Below the pieces are notes generated by a model. It was not told where the DNA came from, did no database searches, and saw only the letters and a program-made list of their open reading frames with translations. A program made the position numbers and the translations under genes. Of a stretch of 64,000 nt of DNA, positions 59,059 through 64,000 are shown one piece after another. How positions within the stretch are numbered: position 1 is the stretch's first letter; each line of letters starts with the position of its first letter. The stretch spans positions 18,895 through 82,894 of IMG/VR virus record IMGVR_UViG_3300044641_009589. One strand, written 5' to 3'. The stretch comes from a virus.

Positions 59059-60084
59059 ATGAAAAAAGAACTAAATTACAGATTTATATCCGCTTTAAAC
59101 AAACAAGCTGAGGTTTACGAGCAAGCGGATCCATCTGCAAAAGAGTCTGTTGTTGTAACAGAAAAAGACTGTGTGCGCAGAATTGAATCAAGCACAACAT
59201 GGCAGCAGGCCCTTACTTCTTTTATGGAATGCGTGCCAACAATAAATGACCAGACTAAAGCTAGCGCAGAAATACCTAAAGACATATTTAGATTTATGAG
59301 CGCTCTTCAGTCGCTTCAAAGAGTAATAACTAGATCTGCTATTGGTTGGATTTCAGATGCGGTCGCATTAATAACAGCTGGACAGAGGGTTGTTGATAAC
59401 AGTGGCCCCTGGTCTATGTTTATAAACGTATTATGTAGCGACGCCCTTCAAAGTTTTTTCCGTGAGGTTGATGAACTCCTTAGAAGGTATAGATGGCTTA
59501 GTAATTTTTGGGCGTCAAATATGGAGAGCTTTATAAATCATTTTGGTACTATTTTGGCTAATGCTCTTTCTGAAGCCCTTTCCTCTTTGGGTATTGCGCC
59601 AGTTAACAACATTAGTTTTGAGGAGCAGTTAGTTCGTTTTATGAAAATACGACTTGGTGGTTTTAGTGATGCTGCGCTAGTTGACTTGTGTGCAACGTGG
59701 GGTGAGCTGAATCAATTACTTAACACCATAAACGCGACACCAGAACAGCGAGAAAAGGCTTGTGAGGAACTGTGGGATCGGCTTTCAACCTACGTGCTAG
59801 GAATTGGCGGCATTGTGATAGACAGCGTAGGTGGGGCAAGAAACGCCATTTCATCCTTTGTGTCTTCTGTAAGCGCTTTCATAAGAGAAAATGAAGAAAC
59901 AATAAAAATAACTGTTCTTATAAGCTTGGCCATAGCTGCAGCGGTTGCGGCAGCTGCTTCTGGTGGAACAGCAGCGCCAGCTCTAGCTGTTGCTGTTTTG
60001 GCTCTAGCGGGAGCGCTTGGCATACAGACTGAGGGCTGGACACGTGAATCAATAGAAAGGGCAATACAGAACGGCTCTGTTTAA
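59059..60084 (+). CDS. Leader-bearing membrane protein, paralogue 4
   Basis: 341 residues, the largest of the four. Leader MKKELNYRFISALNKQAEVY, a long helical middle, and a C-terminal hydrophobic hairpin (VLISLAIAAAVAAAASGG... ALAVAVLALAGALG) ending in a polar tail. It starts 3 nt after the previous gene. Repeated Ala/Gly in the hairpin is consistent with tight helix packing and possible pore formation, which is inferred. Confidence 0.78.
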   Translation: MKKELNYRFISALNKQAEVYEQADPSAKESVVVTEKDCVRRIESSTTWQQALTSFMECVPTINDQTKASAEIPKDIFRFMSALQSLQRVITRSAIGWISDAVALITAGQRVVDNSGPWSMFINVLCSDALQSFFREVDELLRRYRWLSNFWASNMESFINHFGTILANALSEALSSLGIAPVNNISFEEQLVRFMKIRLGGFSDAALVDLCATWGELNQLLNTINATPEQREKACEELWDRLSTYVLGIGGIVIDSVGGARNAISSFVSSVSAFIRENEETIKITVLISLAIAAAVAAAASGGTAAPALAVAVLALAGALGIQTEGWTRESIERAIQNGSV

Positions 60085-60090
60085 GGGCTT

Positions 60091-60104
60091 GTGTATTTAC
60101 AAAT
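60091..60104 (+). promoter_or_regulatory. GTGTAT promoter, leaderless spacing
   Basis: GTG-TATTTA, 5 nt (caaat), then ATG 60105. Confidence 0.65.
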
Positions 60105-60752
60105 ATGGAAAACTTCTCGCAAGGTGCAGAGTGGACAACGCGTTATAAAAATGATCTCCCTGACAGTGCTTTTCTTTATATTGAGGCTGGCGGCAAAAGG
60201 GACTCCGAGGGGAAAATCAAGCCTCGTTCGCTGCGACACTTTCCGTACAAGGACGCGGACGGCAAAGTTGACCGCGCGCACATTCTTAATGCGATTTCGC
60301 GAATCCCACAGGCTAAATTCCTGTCTCAGGCTCAAAAGGACAGACTGCAAGCACGGGCAAGGAAAATATATCTTAAGTTTGTAAAGTACAACAGCAAAAA
60401 GGCAAACTCGTTTATTGATATTTTAAACAAGCTGTCCGCCGCCGTTGGCGCTTCTGAAAGAATGCAGCTTCGAATGGATGGGCCAGCAGGAAAAATGGAC
60501 TCGTATGCCGTAGAGGTTTACGATAACATGATTATGGTGTACTCTGACAACGAGTGTGTCATGAAAAAGATAGGTAAAAGAGGAGACTTGAAGCCGGATT
60601 TTTTACGTTATTTAAATGCCCAAGTGGCGGACCTCCGAAAAAACAACCCAATTTGGGGCGAGTGGGAAATTAAAACAGCATTACAGTCTTTGGCACACCA
60701 GTGGATTGAGCGTTATGCACGAGACTGCTTTGGTGGTACTGTATTAGCATAA
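60105..60752 (+). CDS. Phage protein with PRSLRHFPYKDADGKVD domain and internal leader-like helix
   Basis: 215 residues. Residues about 17-90 carry FLYIEAGGKRDSEGK and PRSLRHFPYKDADGKVDRAHILNAISRIPQA, a module known in many phage proteins, often next to head-maturation genes (I associate it with DUF6582). At about residue 102 FIDILNKLSAAVGASERMQ resembles the shared leader but lies inside the chain, after the domain. The C-terminal part is helical with aromatic residues. The first 11 coding nt are identical to those of the gene at 73. The start follows GTGTATTTA by 5 nt. Confidence 0.72.
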   Translation: MENFSQGAEWTTRYKNDLPDSAFLYIEAGGKRDSEGKIKPRSLRHFPYKDADGKVDRAHILNAISRIPQAKFLSQAQKDRLQARARKIYLKFVKYNSKKANSFIDILNKLSAAVGASERMQLRMDGPAGKMDSYAVEVYDNMIMVYSDNECVMKKIGKRGDLKPDFLRYLNAQVADLRKNNPIWGEWEIKTALQSLAHQWIERYARDCFGGTVLA

Positions 60753-60757
60753 AAGCC

Positions 60758-60768
60758 TATAATAATGG
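60758..60768 (+). promoter_or_regulatory. TATAAT box, leaderless spacing
   Basis: TATAAT, 5 nt (aatgg), then GTG 60769 of the homing endonuclease. The ATG inside the gap is out of frame. Confidence 0.45.
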
Positions 60769-61290
60769 GTGGAAACCTGGAAGCCCCTAGCTAGAAACCC
60801 TAACTACGAAGTCAGCACCGAAGGTCGCGTCCGTGAAAAGGCGCGGCCTGTTTTTAACCGTGGCAGAATTCACTCAAAGCCCCCTAGAACTATTGAACCT
60901 TTTATCGACACAGAAGGCTACGCTTTTGTTGTTTTGAGAAAGCCCATGGGAACAGGAGCAGAAAAGATATTTGTGCACAGACTGGTTATGGAGGTTTACC
61001 AGGGAGAGTGTCCAGACGAAATGAGTGTTGACCACATTGACAGAGTACGAACAAATAATGCACTCTCCAATTTACGGTACGCAACAAAGGCCGAGCAGAC
61101 AGAAAACAGAGATTTAAGCAGAATATCGGGGGAAAACTCGCGTTTCAGCAAATTAACCCAGGCAGACGTGGACGAAATACGAAAAATGATAGAGATTGGA
61201 TTCCTGGACAGTGTAATTGCCGACAGATTTGGTGTTGGCGCAGGCGCAATACGTAACATACGAAACGGAAAAAGCTGGGCAAAGTCCTGA
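60769..61290 (+). CDS. HNH homing endonuclease (NUMOD4-HNH)
   Basis: 173 residues from GTG at 60769, 5 nt after TATAAT. WKPLARNPNYEVSTEGRVREKARP is a NUMOD4 opening, DHIDRVRTNNALSNLRYAT is an HNH core, and the C-terminal LTQADVDEIRKMIEIGFLDSVIADRFGVGAGAIRNIRNGKSW is a NUMOD/IENR-like DNA-binding segment. Such enzymes cut at specific sites and spread between genomes. It is the last clear gene of the AT-leaning region. Confidence 0.9.
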   Translation: METWKPLARNPNYEVSTEGRVREKARPVFNRGRIHSKPPRTIEPFIDTEGYAFVVLRKPMGTGAEKIFVHRLVMEVYQGECPDEMSVDHIDRVRTNNALSNLRYATKAEQTENRDLSRISGENSRFSKLTQADVDEIRKMIEIGFLDSVIADRFGVGAGAIRNIRNGKSWAKS

Positions 61291-61463
61291 TTTATAGCGG
61301 GCGCCCAGCCTTTTCAAAAACGATTCGCTGGTGTAATAAGTCCTCATATTGGTTTTTTCGCCTGTGAAATTGGGTGAAACCCCGCGCCCTCCGGAGCACC
61401 CATTGGTGTCGGGCGCGTGCCCGACAATCACCCCCCAGTGCGCTAACGCGCAGGAGTTATGTC
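61291..61463. other. Composition switch, no gene
   Basis: The segment starts AT-leaning, with text like the phage, and becomes strongly GC-rich from about 61375. It holds the hairpin at 61407 and no supported gene. Confidence 0.6.
61407..61426. other. Perfect hairpin upstream of GC-rich gene
   Basis: TGTCGGGC, loop GCGT, GCCCGACA. No T tract, so not a standard terminator. It is about 40 nt upstream of ATG 61464 and could be a leader structure of that gene. Confidence 0.6.
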
Positions 61464-61940
61464 ATGTCCACCAAGTCTTCCGCCCGCACCGCCCCCGCCT
61501 CGCCCGCTGCCGTCCTGCGGCTCGCGGCCTCGACCGTCACCACCGAGGTGGCCGATTGGAACGCCGACCGCGTGCTGGCCGCGCCGGCCACGTTCGGCAA
61601 GGCCGTCCTCGGCGACCTGACCGACCGCCGCAAGGCCCGCCGCCTGCCGGCCCAGGCCATGCGCGACGCGACCAAGGCCGCCGGCGTGTACGCCCGCACC
61701 CCGTGCCCGACGACCCAGGCCCCGTGGCTGCAGGCCCAGGCTCGGACCGCCGAGGCCATGGCATGGTTCGCGGGCGCGGTCGACCTCCTCGCGGCCATCC
61801 CGAATCCGCATGGGGTTACCATCGGCCGCATCCCGGGCGTGGCCGCCGACCGGGCCTTGACCGTCCGCGACCTGATCGACGGCCTGACGCTGCCCCCCTC
61901 GAAGTCCGAGGTGGCCGCGTGGTTGGCCTCCGCCGAGTGA
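61464..61940 (+). CDS. GC-rich gene of unknown function
   Basis: 158 residues from ATG 61464 with an AGGAG ribosome site 8 nt upstream. Third codon positions are almost all G or C, unlike every gene before 61.3 kb, so the gene belongs to a GC-rich genome. The sequence is Ala/Arg/Asp-rich, with RRLPAQAMRDATKAAGVYAR and WLASAE at the end, but no family is recognised. A terminator-like hairpin follows at 61955. Confidence 0.65.
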   Translation: MSTKSSARTAPASPAAVLRLAASTVTTEVADWNADRVLAAPATFGKAVLGDLTDRRKARRLPAQAMRDATKAAGVYARTPCPTTQAPWLQAQARTAEAMAWFAGAVDLLAAIPNPHGVTIGRIPGVAADRALTVRDLIDGLTLPPSKSEVAAWLASAE

Positions 61941-63251
61941 CCCCCCCCTCCGGCCCCGCCTAACGGCGGGCGCCGGGGATTACATAGTACCGCGCACTAG
62001 TAGCGACCTACGCCCCGTGCGCGCGGCTTGCCGCTCGGCCCCGAGCCGAAACCGGAATCCGCGTGGCGGGAACGAAAGAGGCGCCTGGTGAGGCCCCGCC
62101 GCCCGGAACACGGGCAATCGAAGCGCGGGAGTCGCGGAACCCCTGGTTTCCATGATCGGGAACGGTGCGCTAGGGCGCGCCGAGCCGGCCCGACCGAGAC
62201 GCGCAAGCGTAGCGGTCCCCTCAACGGAGGTCGGTTATCCTGGATGCTTCGCTGCCGATAGCGCGTAGTGCGCTAGCGGAGCGGGACGGACAGCGTGTGG
62301 ACGCTGTACCCTGCAGGGCAAGTAGTGGCGTCATGGATGGCGCCGCGAAGTACAGTACCCATATGATACAGCGAGTAGCGCTAGGCCATGCTCGCCAACG
62401 GTCGAAGGGTACGATAGGCTAGTTCCACCGACAGATACCGTAGGGCGGCTGTCGCGTGCTCCCCGGCTAGGCCGGCAGGTGCGCGGCGGTCCTACTGTGG
62501 TGATACGTGGGTGCGTTCGCTATCGCGTCACGGCGTGATAGTGTGCGTGCCAGGCGGTCTGATATCTACGCAACGGCTGCGAAGTTTCCTAACGGATTCG
62601 CTACGGCTGGGGTGCTCGTGACCCTGATAAGTAGCCAGCGAGGATATGCCACGGTCGATGATGCCCACGACCTAGATCCAATACTGCGGCGACTGATCCG
62701 ATCATCCGGACATATTCCCAAGTGACGCGCTTGCGCTGATGGGATGGCTTCCCGATGATGATCACTAACCTGCAGGGCGGTCAGCCTCCGGGCTGACGAC
62801 AACGGTGCGCTATGTCCGGTAGCCAGCGGCTACGGGGTTGCATACGCGCGGCATGCGCACCAGGGAGTCGATCATGCGGGGTTGCTTAGCGACCAGCCAC
62901 GCATGACACGGCGGTATCTGTAGGCTACACAGTAGTGGGGTAAGCGGACGATTCTACTGCAGTAGCCGAGTCACAGTCACCAGTAACCCGCAGCCGCACG
63001 CATGGCTGCAGATGGGCGGGGCTAGCGTGCTATCACGCCCCGTTTCCCTACCCCAGCACGGCGGAAACGCTGTGCTGTGGGTTTCCCGGATCTACCGGAA
63101 AGACCCTGGCGGTCAAACATCCGCTATGGGCACACAGTCTCACCCAGCCTTGACTGGCTGTGGTGGGCATTCACTTATGGGACCGCAGCGTGCGGTTTCA
63201 AAGTCCTCATGTTACTTGCACTCGTAAAGTGCAGAAAGGTGGGATCTTGGT
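61941..63251. other. Long stretch without a supported gene
   Basis: About 1.3 kb, GC-rich. Frames of 70-80 codons exist on both strands but none has a ribosome site, sensible composition or a recognisable protein. Short inverted repeats are frequent, for example ACCGCA-GCG-TGCGGT near 63182 and TGCACT...AGTGCA near 63219. I see no tRNA cloverleaf by eye. Confidence 0.5.
61955..61970 (+). terminator. Hairpin after GC-rich gene
   Basis: CCCGCC, loop TAAC, GGCGGG, extendable through further C/G pairs on both sides; no T tract. It follows the stop of 61464-61940. Confidence 0.5.
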
Positions 63252-63581
63252 ATGAAGATTTCAATTGTTGGTGGGCGCACAAGGTTCGAGTTCCCTGACT
63301 GCGACTGCCGGATGGATGTGGAGCAGTGGGGGGAAGGGCAGAGGCTGTGGATCGTGTGGGGGAAGGAGTCGTACGTGTTCATGATGGTCGGGGAGTCGTG
63401 GGACATGCGGTTGTGCGATGAGCCGACAGCGACGTACTGCAGCAGCGCGCAGGTGCTGATCGCTGCCCTAGAGTACTTGGAGGGAATGAACAACTGCTCG
63501 CTGTGGGAGAAGCACGTGTCCCCGAAGATTGGCGCAGCTGACCTGGTGCGCGACAACGTTCACAACGCCATGCAGTCCTAA
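63252..63581 (+). CDS. Small uncharacterised protein, GC-rich segment
   Basis: 109 residues, starting 11 nt after an AAAGGTGGG ribosome-site-like stretch. It has an N-terminal beta portion (ISIVGGRTRFEFPD, RLWIVWGKESYVFMMVG) and a C-terminal helical one. The frame is coherent and the next ORF starts 21 nt later in tandem, so it is likely real. No family is recognised; the context is reminiscent of actinophage small genes, which is only an impression. Confidence 0.6.
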   Translation: MKISIVGGRTRFEFPDCDCRMDVEQWGEGQRLWIVWGKESYVFMMVGESWDMRLCDEPTATYCSSAQVLIAALEYLEGMNNCSLWEKHVSPKIGAADLVRDNVHNAMQS

Positions 63582-63582
63582 A

Positions 63583-63600
63583 GTCCTGAAAGGAGGACTC
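63583..63600 (+). promoter_or_regulatory. Hairpin overlapping a ribosome site
   Basis: AGTCCT, loop GAAAGG, AGGACT. The stem and loop contain the AAAGGAGG ribosome site of the ORF at 63603, so folding could limit its translation. Confidence 0.4.
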
Positions 63601-63602
63601 AC

Positions 63603-64000
63603 ATGAACCAGAAATGGCAGTTCCGAGGTCACTACCGCACCAACGAGTGGAGCGGTGGTTTGACCATGAACCGGTTCCCGAAGCCCAAGACCCCAGGGCG
63701 CACACTCATGCGCTCTGCAGCCAAGGGCTTCCAGGTGGACCAGCAGGGTGGTAATCGCATCCCGAAGGTGGGGCTAGAGCGCAGGGCAATCGCGCTCGGT
63801 CACACAGTGGTGCGACCCACTGAACCACTACCACTTCCTGGTCGTCTGCCAAGAGAAGTGAAGGCTCGCAATTGCCACGTGAAGCTGCGCGACGCTGCGC
63901 AGCAGTGGCGTCCGCTTCCCTCTCGTAGAGTGGAGGCGGCAGCACGCAGGGCAAGCGCTGCTCTGGTGCATGACTTCAAGGCGGCACTCGCCGCAAGAGG
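63603..64000 (+). CDS. Partial basic ORF running off the window
   Basis: At least 132 codons with no stop before the window ends, starting on ATG 63603 with AAAGGAGG 7 nt upstream. The protein is Arg/Ala-rich and opens MNQKWQFRGHYRTNEWSGG. No domain is recognised. Because the 3' end is missing, length and product are unknown. Confidence 0.55.
   Translation, partial: MNQKWQFRGHYRTNEWSGGLTMNRFPKPKTPGRTLMRSAAKGFQVDQQGGNRIPKVGLERRAIALGHTVVRPTEPLPLPGRLPREVKARNCHVKLRDAAQQWRPLPSRRVEAAARRASAALVHDFKAALAAR

Noticed and set aside
1-61290. tRNA genes or CRISPR array in the phage part.
   Set aside because: Gaps between genes are almost all under 70 nt and no cloverleaf or regularly spaced repeat was seen by eye.
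60769-61290. Homing endonuclease as part of an intron in the adjacent gene.
   Set aside because: Both neighbouring genes appear complete and no split exon or intron fold is visible around it; treated as freestanding.
61349-61963. A 204-codon plus-strand frame overlapping the GC-rich gene.
   Set aside because: It is Arg/Pro/Gly-rich as expected of an off-frame reading of GC-rich DNA; the frame from 61464 has a ribosome site and natural composition.
62507-62725. Possible small gene in the GC-rich region.
   Set aside because: No ribosome site, no recognisable sequence, and frames of this length occur on both strands nearby.

Overview
The first ~61.3 kb is a densely packed, AT-leaning tailed-phage genome segment (Caudoviricetes). 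It has a complete morphogenesis block on the minus strand: small and large terminase, portal, protease-scaffold, major capsid protein, connectors, tail tube, a 1903-residue tape measure, and tail tip. No tail-sheath gene lies between portal and tape measure, so a siphovirus-like virion with a very long tail is most likely. Several proteins (HExxH peptidase, KOW-like modules, a DUF5872-like domain, a three-helix membrane protein) resemble modules I associate with environmental and aquatic phages. A lipobox protein with a second membrane segment hints at a Gram-negative host, but no host can be named.

Layout. 0.07-8.7 kb: late accessory and virion genes, including two leader-bearing membrane proteins, a sulfotransferase, an LRR-like tip protein, a repetitive tail fibre and a metallopeptidase. 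8.8-11.6 kb (+): replication genes (DEDDh exonuclease, the fingers-to-OB half of a DnaE polymerase, SSB). 11.6-17.6 kb (+): an overlapping glycosyltransferase operon. 17.5-18.8 kb (+): a putative annealing protein and a Whirly-like protein. 18.8-28.6 kb (-): holin-like protein and tail tip. 28.6-36.4 kb (-): tape measure and chaperone-position genes. 36.4-44.8 kb (-): tail tube, connectors, capsid, protease-scaffold. 45.8-53.4 kb (-): lysis-type membrane proteins, portal, TerL, nuclease, HNH, GDP-mannose dehydratase, TerS candidate, sigma factor. 53.5-61.3 kb: a small HTH protein, a SleB-like hydrolase and another cluster of leader-bearing proteins.

Two genome-wide patterns tie this together. 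First, 24 gene starts are preceded by GTGTAT followed by a -10-like tail. At ten of these, and at four TATAAT/TACAAT sites, the hexamer ends exactly 5 nt before the start codon, which places the expected transcription start on the start codon and predicts leaderless mRNAs. Second, about 14 otherwise unrelated proteins begin with the same kind of short amphipathic lysine-containing helix, like a capsid-targeting leader; the window also encodes a likely prohead protease. A sigma factor and a GcrA-like HTH protein at 53 kb are natural candidates to drive the promoter class.

From about 61.3 kb the sequence changes abruptly to GC-rich DNA with different codon use, a long gene-poor stretch (61.94-63.25 kb), and two small genes with strong Shine-Dalgarno sites. 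This end looks like DNA from one or more unrelated genomes joined to the phage.
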